Shown here: one piece after another, positions 13,026 to 23,186 of the stretch
Numbering within the stretch: position 1 is the stretch's first letter
How the letters are laid out: every line of letters starts with the position of its first letter
Translations under genes and position numbers: made by a program
Source of the DNA: Enoplolaimus lenunculus
Lineage: Eukaryota > Nematoda > Enoplea > Enoplida > Thoracostomopsidae
DNA: 64,000 nucleotides
Direction of reading: 5' to 3'
Assembly: GCA_030248215.1 (NCBI GenBank)
Contig: JASANG010001872.1
Span: 62,001-126,000, forward strand
The notes under the pieces: generated by a model
The model's input: the letters and a program-made list of their open reading frames with translations, nothing else
The model's database searches: none
Told to the model about the DNA's origin: nothing

Positions 13026-16000
13026 ATGTTTCGAATATCGGACTCGTTGAAATGTTCATCAAATTCAGTCAACAAACGTGAGCCAGGAGGTGGTAATGGT
13101 TCAGCAAGCAATGCTGACACACCGCTAGCACGAGTGATAAATTCGCTGACGAGCAAAAATAGCAATACTCAATTTGATAAAACAGCAACTTCGAACCGGA
13201 AAGTTGCGTCAACAACAATTTCTTCAGAACTGGAACCGGATGTGAATCATAACGGGTCGGATATAAATCAGTCGCACCAGGTCTGGTCACCATCGAAACA
13301 ACAGCAGCTAGAATCGATAGTCTCAAAAGTCACAAATGGTATTAACAGCGACGATAATGCAGATTGCGAGAGCAAATCGAAGTCAGAGGAAACTGCATCG
13401 AGTGCTGATGAATTGAGGCCTAACGATGATGGAGACAGCCCTAATGGATGGGATGAAAGCGGTAAGTATATATGACGTCCTTTTCATTTGTTGAAAGATG
13501 TATGGCAATTTAAAAGCCGTATTCTCAACTGTGTATAACTGCAAAAGGTGCTATACCCACTAGGATAATATGATCTTAGAATGTAGGGAATTTAAAATAT
13601 TACAATGAAAGATATTAGAGCGCAAAGATTAGTCATCTATTAACATTTTGAAACAAGTTTTAAAAAAGTTTCATTATTCTATCTGGCTTAGGTGTGGTAT
13701 ATTTTGAATGTAATCGAAATATTTCAGGATTACTCGGTACGCCAGCGCTTGATCAAGACGACATTTCACCAAAGTTGAACTCAACTGGCCTTGTAGCATT
13801 CAGTTCTGCTTCATCGGCGATTGAAGAAACAGCTTCTCCAGTGTCTTCAAGTGCGAACTCAATGGTTGATCGCCATTATTGGAACGAGGTAAAGACTTGT
13901 GATTGCTGTTACAGAAACCGAAAACTTCGACTTAAGATCAAAAATAATTTTATGAGGAACATTTTACGACCAGAATTGACTCGCTTGTGTCAACGCGACT
14001 ATTAACCCTTTCTCACATGAATATTTTCTATTTCCCCTGAGACCTACTTTTATGCTAGGATTCGAACTCCGGTGACTGGAGTGGGAGGCGTATACCATCG
14101 CCACTCAGCAATAGGAGCTTGACGCTCGAGCCCGGGGAGGCTCTCACGTCTTGTGGTGATTTAGTACTATGTATACGTGTTGCATTTGTTAAACACGGTG
14201 CGATATATATTATTTAACGTATATACACTGCGCTAAGTTGCCTATAGGCAACTCAATGTGAGAAGGGGTTAAGTATTTGCAAAATTTCGCGAACAGACGA
14301 TATACTTTTATCACAGAATTACCTCTGTCTCTCACGTCACTTTTAGTTGTGGGTCACAAACCACTGGGTGACAATAATTGACGCTCCAGTGAATAATTGA
14401 GTAAATGTTTGGGTTGAATTCTTTATTTTAGTCAGAAACTAACTTGCTGGTTGAGTTATACGTCAAAAATATCGATCGCTTCAAACAACGCAAACATACC
14501 GGAATTGCTATTTGGGAAGAAATCGCCGCTGAAATCAGGCGTCGATTGAACAGCACTGTCACCGGGGATCAGTGTCATTCCAAGCTACGGAATATGAAAC
14601 GGACTTATCTGCGTACGGGTCGCATTCAGCCTGTCACTGACAATGTACGTTCGTTTGATAGTCTTGCGCTGTATGTTCAAATGCGTTTAACACCAATTGC
14701 CTTTAGTGATATGCCCCCTAGAGCACCACCACTGTGGATATAAAATTCGGTCAGTAGCAAGAAAAAATTAATAACGAAAAATACACCAAATTTAAAAGGC
14801 AATATTTTTTGCTTTTAAAGCAACCACACATATCGTCAACTGGTGATCGGTGCTACACATATTTGAGAATGCGGTCGTTGGTCGTTATTTAACATGAATT
14901 GATGTATGCTTTTTCTGATCCTTCGTTTAAAATCAATACATGTCCTGATTAATTTTTATACTTACTGTTACCAAGAAGGAAGGAAGGGAAGAGATGCTTC
15001 TTCACCAATAAAAACTAAATGATATTTGTCTCCCGAAGCAATTGCTTTCTTGAACTACTGATTAGCTCAATATTTTATTAAAGACCAAAATTTTATCGCT
15101 TTTTCGAAAAAGAATTCTATATGGTATATGTTTGGCGGAACAATTAAATTTGAAGCATCATTGCAAATCAATATTTAATTGTTTTTCGAATGCGACATCA
15201 TTCAACCAATTGTTGCTTTTTAGACCTCAGTATCTGGCGTCAAAACCGGATCGAGCAATCGAAAACTCGCACGAGAAGAAATGGGTGCAACGCCAGCAGT
15301 TTTGGTGGAAATATTCGATCAACAAGCGCTTGAAGACGATATTGCACGACGAAAAATGATCAGTCAAGCGTGTGTTGTGACATCGGCAACGTCTATTATT
15401 CCTGCAAACAGTATTAAAGAAGAATGTAAGTTTTGATTTTTTTTATATTTTTGTCTCTTATCACATTCTAGTGAATATGCCTTCTCTTCGTTGTGAAATA
15501 TATATGAAATGGAATTTGGAAATAAATCCGTTGCGTGGATATGCCTTGGTACGTTGAGAAACTTGCTCTGGTGTGTTTGTGTGATTGCTTGAAAAATGAA
15601 CATTTGCAAATAGTAGCGTTTCATTTCGATTTACAACGGAGTGTACAGCGAAAATATATTCCCCGAAATTCTTGTTGGAATAGAAAATAGTCGTTTGCAC
15701 ACGTTTTGGATCGCAGGGTTGGAAAATTTTGTCGCTTGCTAGCGGTTGCAGGTTACAATTAAATATACCATATCGCGATGAAATCTTGGTTCCGCTGGTA
15801 AGTTTCTAACGATAACTGTCCAGGAATGTAAACTGCAATGTATTCATAACGTTTTATTGCAATTTTAGTTGTCAACACACAGCCTCTAAGCATGCGACAA
15901 GCGCTGAATTGTTCACCGTCACCAGCTCAGCTTATTGAAACTGTTAACGGTGACTCAAAATCAGGACCGCTCGCTAATATGAGCAACGCAGATATCAGCA

Positions 16001-17109
16001 GTATTGTTGCGAAACTTAGCGAAACTGCAAAAAATGGCGGTCTTTTGAGTGCGGTAACACATTCACCAGCGATCTATAATTCAATCAGCTGCTTGTCGCC
16101 GAACGTTTCTGATACTTCAACTTCGTTGAATAATGGTGATGGACAGCATTCGCAACAGAAACAACCGCAACAACAACAACAACAGCGTAATAGCGGAGCT
16201 ATTGTGGGACTCAAATCGAAAGGCTTCAATGATACTGGAGCAGTGGGAGTGAAAAAAGAAATGAACAGTGAAATGATGGAACGACTTGTTGACAGTGTAG
16301 TATGTACAATGCAACAGCGACATGATCAATTGGATGCTAATATCAAATCGTTGATTAGCGTAGAACGAACAACGCCTTCGACTGAAGAAATTCCAAACGA
16401 TCATTCCGTCGCAAAAACTCCAGATTCAACAGCCGGCAACAGAGGTGAAACGTTTTTGAAGGCTGCTAAAATTGGTGAATTACATCAAAGCGTGCCGCCA
16501 ATGATGCATTCAGTTGCGGCTGGAACTCGAAAGCGACGCGCTGTAGGACCACTGTCATCTGGGCAGCTACTGGCGGACGGAATTGAAGTTAAGCTTGAAC
16601 GACGAGACAACACTGAAACGCTATCATCAAATGGGCGGCCTAATATTGAAAATGTATTTCCGTTTTTGAACAGTCATCAGCGTAATATTCTCAACGGTTT
16701 GGCCAACGATACAGCAACATCAACCGCAACAACTCGGATCGGATCAGCAAAACAGCAATTAATGAATGGCAATTGCAAAATTAGCGATAACAAAATGCCG
16801 CAGTCAGGATGTGATGATGAAGACGACGATAAACTGTTACGAGGAACCGCTGAAGATCGAAATAATCACACTGGGTTGCATTCAAATCATTGCGCATGCA
16901 ATTGTGACGAAATTCGTGATTTGTTGGAACATTTTCGAACTGAAGCTGAAACCAGTAAACGACTTCGCGTTGAGCTAAATCGACGTTCAGAGCGTCGGCA
17001 TGCAGAAATTTTAGACGCACTACGCGAATTGGTCGGCGCAGTGCAAACGCTGTCAAGTGCAAATCATGCTGCATCGCTGTTTGCTGCGCATCAGTTGAAT
17101 GGAACTTAG
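13026..17109 (+). CDS. Myb/SANT-like (trihelix) DNA-binding protein
   Basis: I rebuilt five exons: 13026-13461, 13728-13888, 14432-14644, 15224-15425 and 15869-17109. The phases agree at every junction, giving 2,253 bases (750 aa). Start: first in-frame ATG (MFRISDSLK). Residues about 1-195 are Ser/Asn-rich and acidic. Residues 197-265 form a Myb/SANT-like fold (Myb_DNA-bind_4 type): W197, then LLVELYVKN, IWEEIAAEI and CHSKLRNMKRTY, spread over exons 2 and 3. The third aromatic position, usually Trp, is Leu. Exon 4 adds a charged segment (EIFDQQALEDDIARRKM). Exon 5 has a Gln-rich run (about 432-445), a CAC-NC cluster near 679-683 and an Arg/Glu-rich coiled coil (about 684-729). The role is probably nuclear DNA binding with dimerisation through the C-terminus; target and ortholog are unknown. 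Intron 2 carries a TTAA-flanked element. An AATAAA lies at 17523. Confidence 0.85.
14002..14272 (-). mobile_element. Family C TTAA element with tRNA-like core, copy 1
   Basis: It is flanked on both sides by TTAA, with ends CCCTTTCTCACAT and ATGTGAGAAGGGG, the CCC-start/TTAA pattern of piggyBac-type transposons. Read on the minus strand it carries a pol III A-box-like TTGCTGAGTGGCGA and a perfect B-box match GTTCGAATCC about 35 bases further on, followed by CTAGCA. It has no ORF, so it is a MITE mobilised in trans if at all. It sits inside intron 2 of the trihelix gene. Confidence 0.8.
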
Positions 17110-17522
17110 GTTGCAACCAAAGTGTGACGGCAGCATTTGTTTTTGACGTTGACTAAAATTTAATTTTGAAAACTGGAACGAGTTAAACGTTTAAATTTGA
17201 CAAATGTATCGCTATCATTTCAAGCGTGGTTGTGTTGCTGCATGCACCAACGTTTGGTAAAAGCAAACTCGTTATTGCACCAAAGTCGCCGTGGAAATCG
17301 CAGCTGGAAACGAAGTGACTTATCGTTGTGCATAAAATTCTACATTCACTGTACATAGAATTAATTTCAAAACAATGCTGTTGTGTTTGATAAGCTCATT
17401 TGTTAATCAGAATCACGTAACAACAGACTTCGATATGAAATGTTATTGTTACAGAATAGTGTTTTGTTTGATGCCTCCGCGTGTCAACTGCGTTAATTTT
17501 GATATAAAATAACAGCAGATTC

Positions 17523-17528
17523 AATAAA
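17523..17528 (+). other. Candidate polyadenylation signal of the trihelix gene
   Basis: An exact AATAAA lies 414 bases after the stop codon at 17107-17109 and is the first canonical hexamer I noticed downstream. The family L relic begins about 50 bases later. An earlier variant signal could be used instead. Confidence 0.4.
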
Positions 17529-17573
17529 TAACGTCTCCTTAATTCACCGCAAAGATCTTGTAGCAAACAAAGC

Positions 17574-17662
17574 CTGAAGCAAGGTTGAAAACTTTCTAAG
17601 AAGGCCAAAAATTTCCAGGGGGGGCTGAGCTCCCCTGGCGCCCACTTGGCTACGTGCCTGTG
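17574..17662. repeat. Family L dispersed repeat, copy 3 (fragment)
   Basis: It contains AAGAAGGCCAAAAATTTCCA, then a run of seven G, GCTGAGCTCCCCTGG and TTGGCTACGTGCCTG. It matches the right half of copies 1 and 2. Confidence 0.5.
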
Positions 17663-19267
17663 TGAAACTGGCAAAGTACCACTGTTGTCAGTAATACCTC
17701 CTTCGGAGTATGATTGAAGTATATTTGATTGCAAAAACAATTGTCATTGCGTTTGCGCGATGTGGCCGTAATGGACCGTAGACAATTCTTTGCCGACAAA
17801 ATCTTTTACTGGGAAGCCTGATAATGTGATGAGGACGCGCTTGTTGTTTTTGTTAGCGGAGATTGTTTTGCTATCAAGGATTACTCGCGATTTGGTTCGT
17901 TTGTCTTCCGCCAGTGTGCAAGTGAAGGCGAAAAATACCGAAGCCGGAACCGTAGGTCAACAGAATTGGCCGGCGCCGGAGTTGAAGCGAAATTACGTAG
18001 TTAAAATGATGTTTAATCTGGTAATTTTCGCAAGTTTATTATGTAAGGTGTTGTCAAATTTTTAAGTTTTACGCTTATTTTTTTACGAAACACGAGGAAT
18101 TTTTTCCTCGACGTTATAGCCAAAGTTAAAACGAAACGCACCGAGCAAATAAATTTTGCAAAACTATACAAACTGTCACGACGGAAACTGCCGGAACCTC
18201 CGGCAGAAATTCTACCGGGAACCTAGGTAGACGTTCAGTTGTACCCTGCCTTCCACATATAGACTTTTCACACAAGGAGCGGAAAAATAAAATATGCTTA
18301 AACTTGGGGCTACATTCAGACATTAGCTAAGTTTTAGCCTTACGCTTAGGTTTAAGCTTTAATTATGCAGTGATGGAACCAATTTTTTGCGCTTATCAAA
18401 TGAACAGTAGCGTGTAGAAAGTACAAACGAGTACGAGAAGCCTAGACAATTGTTGATGTAGGTTATGACAAGACTTGTTAGCCCCATAAATCGCTAAAGC
18501 TTGTCGATCAGATTTCAGGAACTCTGACTGCCGTTTAAAGGTATGCTAATGTGTAAACTTACTTTATAGCCAGGCGACAACTGTTGGCTTCAATATAAAA
18601 GTGTATTTTACAGTGGATTTTGTTTTCAATTTAGTTCGAAGTAACTGCATGATATTAGTTTTACGTAATTGTCGAGACAGCATTGTATATGCACTGTGAT
18701 TTGAACACAGAATTTCGATTGATTCATTCGTTCATGGCAACTTTTGAAGATATGCCGCATAGTTTAATTTCGACGTAAAATCGAATGGTAAATGTAATCG
18801 TTTTAGTTTCGTAACAGTAGCTTAAGCATATGCCTAAGCGTAAGCAAACGGCTAACTTTATAACTACGTGTCAACCTAAGCCGTGCAAAAAGGTAGTCTG
18901 AACTCAAAGGCCCCTATATTCCACAGTCTTGCAGGAAAACTGTACTCCTAAAACTGGGTAAAACTGAAGCTTGCGTTTAGACAAATGGCAGCAGATACGC
19001 GTTTTTTTGTATATATTTTTGTTTTTGTGTAATGTTTTCAGTATGTTAGATTTAGTAGACTGCTTGCACGTGTGCATGCTTTTGATAGACATAGTTTAGG
19101 CTTAATCTGCTGTGTATCATTCTGCTACACTGTAAACTGTTGTGGGCATTTGTACACTTCACGACCAGTTTGGCAATTTTTCAAATCTTGGTATAGCTTA
19201 GGTGTCACAGAATCGATTAGGTTTTTGGCTTGAATTTGTAACAAAAAGTGTACAAATGCCTTTTTGT

Positions 19268-19440
19268 TATTCTTATGTCTGTTAAGAATGGCGCAATATT
19301 TGTCCTGCGGTACCGTTCGTTGTAGTTCATAGCCGTCTGTTAAGGATGCGGATTCCTACACGAGCAATGCGCTTAATATACTGGACATTGACGGATCGTG
19401 CCCGACGACATTAAAGTTTTTTAAAAGTATAGCGCCATCG
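19268..19440. mobile_element. Family G element, degenerate copy
   Basis: The left part AAGAATGGCGCAATATTTGT then CCTGCGGTACCG, and the right part AAGTATAGCGCCATCG, align with the ends of the better copy at 20341-20590. The GACGGA..CCGTC-rich interior is partly lost. It is non-coding. Confidence 0.45.
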
Positions 19441-20099
19441 AAATGTTTATTTAAATAATTGGAATTTTATTACTTTAGTTCGGTACAAGCTTAAACTTTT
19501 GATCGAAAATTATTGAGTTTCAGCGTAAATCTAAGTAAATTTTATGGTTTGATTGAGTCAGGTGTCAAAATTGGTAAAAAAATAAGTTGAATTCTTCCAG
19601 ACCAAGGAACCGAAAAATTGTCAATGGCAAAAAAACGTTGCATCATTTAGAATGAATCATTTCTAGGTACATGTGTTGCAAACACCGTTTAGTGTTCTGT
19701 TTGGCGCAGTGAGTAGGTGGTTTGTAGTTACTGGCAATTGAAAATGTTAAGCCGTGAGCTTTGTTTTTGCTGCCGTACGTTTGTCTATTAATTGCGGAAT
19801 TCAAACGTTGATAGCCTTCGACAAAAGTTTCGAATATAAAACAGCTTTTTAAACAATCACAGCCATTAATTTTTAAAACTTCAAATTCTTTGTCAAGCCC
19901 GTTATTCTCGGAGCTCACGGACCTTGATATTGAAAATAACTATGCTTGAAACGTTCTGTTATATATATTTATTTTCAGATCTTTGATCTGTAATGATTTT
20001 CAATAATGTGTCGCCGTCAAGGTAACTAGACAAAGCCTATCGCTTTGCTTGAAATTCCTTTTTTGTTGATTGATAGCTAGGGTTGAATAAGCCACTCGG

Positions 20100-20265
20100 C
20101 CCATGTTAATACTTTAAGGGGCGTCCAGGCTTGTGGCGGGTCCACAAAAATGTAGGATTAGATTCTAGATTACATTGATTGCTTACGCTTAGTTTTAGGA
20201 ACACATTTTTGCGGGCTTAGGCTTAGGAATACGCTTAATCTACTGTTACGCCCTTTAAAGTAACC
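20100..20265. mobile_element. Family D element with telomere-like core, copy 1
   Basis: The ends CATGTTAATACTTTAAGGGG and CGCCCTTTAAAGTAAC are inverted repeats. Between them lie a TCCAGG(C/T)TTGTGG(C/T)GGGTC block, ATTCTAGATTACAT and GCTTAGGCTTAGGAATACGC, that is TTAGGC units. No ORF. Several further copies are listed. Confidence 0.7.
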
Positions 20266-20340
20266 ACTTCATACATGAAAGTAGCTAAAACTTTCGCAGC
20301 ACGCTTTTTGAAACTTATTTCTTGATTGACCTGGACTTTT

Positions 20341-20590
20341 AAGGGTGGCGCGATACTCGTCGTGCGGCGCCGTCCGTCACCGTTCGACATTCGTCTTGCG
20401 CGGTCGGTCACCCGTACGGCGCCGTCCGTCACCGAGAGTTACTGTACGCAAATTGCACACGTATGCTACCGTATGGTGACGGACGGTGCCGGAAGGTGGC
20501 GGACGGTGCCGGAAGGTGGCGGACAACGCCGTACGGGTGACGCACGTTGACGGACGGCCCTGACGTCAAAAAAAGTATAGCGCAACCCTT
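20341..20590. mobile_element. Family G element, best copy
   Basis: TIRs are AAGGGTGGCGCGATACT at the left and AGTATAGCGCAACCCTT at the right. The interior is strikingly GC-rich for this genome and made of short palindromic pieces such as GGCGCCGTCCGTCACC and GGTGACGGACGG, so both halves pair over long stretches. The overlapping ORFs here are by-products. Related copies lie at 43958 and 60884. Confidence 0.75.
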
Positions 20591-20972
20591 ATTCAAGCGT
20601 AAATTTTTCAATTTGAACGTATCAAAAGTTTCAAAATTAATTATTATATGTTAATACTTGTAAACTATTCCGGTGTATTATTTAAAATAACATCATTGGT
20701 TGTCTATGTAAAGTGATTTGTATTTTTCGTACTTTGCCTTCGATTACAATCATTTTTTTTATTTGTAGATTAATTGTGGCCGCTTTTATTAAAATCGTCT
20801 TTCGAATAATTTGCCGCCTGAACCTATGCAATTGAAAATTATTTCTCAATAAACGGTATGTGTTTGGTGTTTTTTGAAGCGGATCGCTAGTGAGCTACAG
20901 CATTCAGGAGAATTTGGATACTGAAAACACTTGGACCGGTATTGTGAAAATGGTTGATAACTTTATTTTGTA

Positions 20973-21140
20973 TTAACCCTTCACAGAGCATACTATGAGC
21001 AAGTGGCTCGAGCGTCAAGCTCCTATAGCTGAGTGAATTGGTCATCGTAAACGCCTCCCACACGAGAGACTGGGGATCGAAACGTGCCTTCTATTTTTAT
21101 ACATCGTGAAATTGAAAATGTTCATGTGACAAAGGGTTAA
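20973..21140 (+). mobile_element. Family C TTAA element, copy 2 (short, diverged)
   Basis: TTAA at both ends, CCCTTCAC at the left and GTGACAAAGGG at the right. It keeps GGCTCGAGCGTCAAGCTCC and the A-box-like TAGCTGAGTG, but the B-box region is altered (GGGGATCGAAACGTG). At 168 bases it lacks about 100 bases of left-hand sequence present in other copies. Confidence 0.7.
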
Positions 21141-22080
21141 ACTCCGAACGTTAAGGCTGGAGCACAGACTTAGGCCTGCGATTTTGGCTGAAATTTACTC
21201 TATAACTTGTGCGAAAATTGAGATAAATCTGGACGGCCGGGATTAGAGATCTGCACCGGATACATCAAATATATGGATATCAATCTTAACTTCTTCTGGC
21301 TCTGGTTTTGTTCTTTTACACCCCTAGGCCCTGTATAGAACAGGGCCTGATCGTTTTCTGGCGGGGCTGTAATAGAGTCAGTTTAAGCTTTGAACTATCT
21401 TTTTTGCTTAAGCTTAGGCTTAGGCTTTGGCTTAGGAATAGGCTGATCCTTTCGCTTAAGCTTAGGTTTAGGCCTAGGAATATGCTTATACTACTGTTCC
21501 CTCCCTATTCTATACATTGCCCCCCTTCTGTCGTGGCTCGAATGGTTTTCAGCTCGAGAACTGTCACGTATATAAACATTGTTTATTGCCAAACAAGGTT
21601 AAAAACGCAGCGCTGTGACAGTTCCTTTGTGGTTTGTCCAATCAACGGATAATGATGCATTTGCCTCCCGGTGTGCGCTAAATTAAGACCTACACCAACC
21701 TCAAAAGGTTACACGTTCACGCCATATGCGAAGTTCAAGTGTTGTTAGCAATTGTTTAAAAGGGTTAAAGCAAAATATTCCGTCTGTTGTGCGAATGGCA
21801 TCCAACATATTTTCGCTTGTAAATTATACGGGTTTATGCGCAGACAGGAACAGCTTTCAATTGAAGTGATTGAGAGTAGGAAGACTGACCACAACATTTT
21901 TTCCGTAGGAAGGCTTGAGTATATATACTTCTGAATAGAAATGTGGTCAATAAATCAGAGTACAACTGGAAGTCAGCTGATTACCAGTTAATCTCGTAAA
22001 GGCTTTTGCAAAACTTTGACAACATATATTGCAGATTATGTGTAAAATTGACTTGCGCATCGTTTTCATAACTTTGGCTA

Positions 22081-22238
22081 ATGTTACTTTAAGGGTCGTA
22101 ACAGTAGATTAAGCGTATTTTACGCCTAAGCCTAAGCGTTGCAAAAATGCGTTCCTAAGCCTAAGCAAAAAAAAATGTAATATAGAATCTAAACCTACTT
22201 TTTATGGACCTACCAGAAACATGGACGCCCCTTTAAAC
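22081..22238. mobile_element. Family D element, copy 2
   Basis: Opposite orientation to copy 1: ATGTTACTTTAAGGGTCGTA, then CCTAAGCCTAAGCG (the complement of TTAGGC units), ATTCTAAACCTAC near-copy of the TCTAGA block, and GGACGCCCCTTTAA at the right. Non-coding. Confidence 0.65.
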
Positions 22239-22951
22239 TACACGGGCCACTTAATTTTGTGTCACCTCCGGCTTGGCAAAAAATGGTGACTCTCGGCCTT
22301 GGGTTTTCCTAGTTCCGGTTGTACTTACAACAAATGGATGTGAATTTGAATGTAACCTTGTTTTATTTTGGCTTACAATTTATTTGCCTCGCTTAGTGCT
22401 ACAATTACCACCCGCTGCTCCCCTAGGCGAGTGAGCTCCCGATGGCCCCGGCAAAGCCGATGCAACAAGCGATTTCATTAATTAATTTTGTTCCTTCGTC
22501 GCGATTCAGTTGAAGTACAGTGCAATTTGCGGTTATTTGTCCTCTTAGTCGTGGGTTTTTTTCGTATAACAAAATATTGCGCCCTGCGTACAGTACCCTT
22601 GCTTTTGTTCTGGCGGTTACGCCTGTGAAAAACTGGAAAGAGACGTCATCCTAAATGGTTCGGAGTTGACGGATACCCCAGCCGCTGCACTGAAATCGCT
22701 AGAAATTAACTTTCAGTTATTGCCACGTTGAAAACTGGTTTCTAATATGGAGGTTGTTTTTACTGTTTGAAAGTAGTAGCGGTTCCAAAAGGCATGATGA
22801 TCAATACAGTAGCTTTTCCGTGCTAAAATTTTTCGATTCAAATTGTTTCTGAAGCTCACAATGCGTTCCCGTCGAAAAAGTAACTTCCACCAAAGTAATG
22901 GTTCATACATGCTTTTTGAATGTATGGCACAATTGGCCAATCTAAAGAACA

Positions 22952-23112
22952 GCGGCGGAACAGTATTATAAGCATATTCCTAAGCCTAAGCCTTAGCGTA
23001 AGAATGAGCATATTCCTATGTTTAAGCCTAAGCCTTAGCCTAAACCAAGCAAAAAATTGGTGTAAAACTTAAGCTTACTCTTTTTTAGTCCCACAGAAAA
23101 ACGTTCCGCCTC
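22952..23112. repeat. Family D-related TTAGGC-rich repeat
   Basis: Two clusters of CCTAAGCCTAAGCC separated by about 40 bases, with outer ends GCGGCGGAACAGTATTATAA and ACGTTCCGCC. The core resembles family D but the ends differ, so it is either a subfamily or another element that acquired the same telomere-like core. It ends about 75 bases before the receptor start codon. Confidence 0.5.
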
Positions 23113-23186
23113 TGATCTATACATTGGCAGTACAATTTTATTGTGTTATAGACACTAGTTTGCTATTGTTTTAATTAAGATACAGA

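Larger units (their letters stand above)
17110..23186. other. Repeat-rich spacer between trihelix and receptor genes
   Basis: This stretch holds the trihelix 3' region (AATAAA at 17523), a family L fragment (17574-17662), family G copies (19268-19440 degenerate, 20341-20590), family D copies (20100-20265, 22081-22238, 22952-23112, plus looser TTAGGC-rich sequence at 18797-18890 and 21365-21500) and a family C copy (20973-21140). A 91-aa plus-strand ORF at 17790-18065 begins with a hydrophobic stretch and could hold an exon, but nothing supports it further. Confidence 0.5.

Noticed and set aside
17790-18065. 91-aa ORF with a hydrophobic start, considered as a first exon of a secreted or channel protein
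   Set aside because: A possible donor follows, but no downstream exon fits, and weak similarity of its end to sequence near 31710 is only about 37 bases. The receptor has its own signal-peptide exon at 23187.
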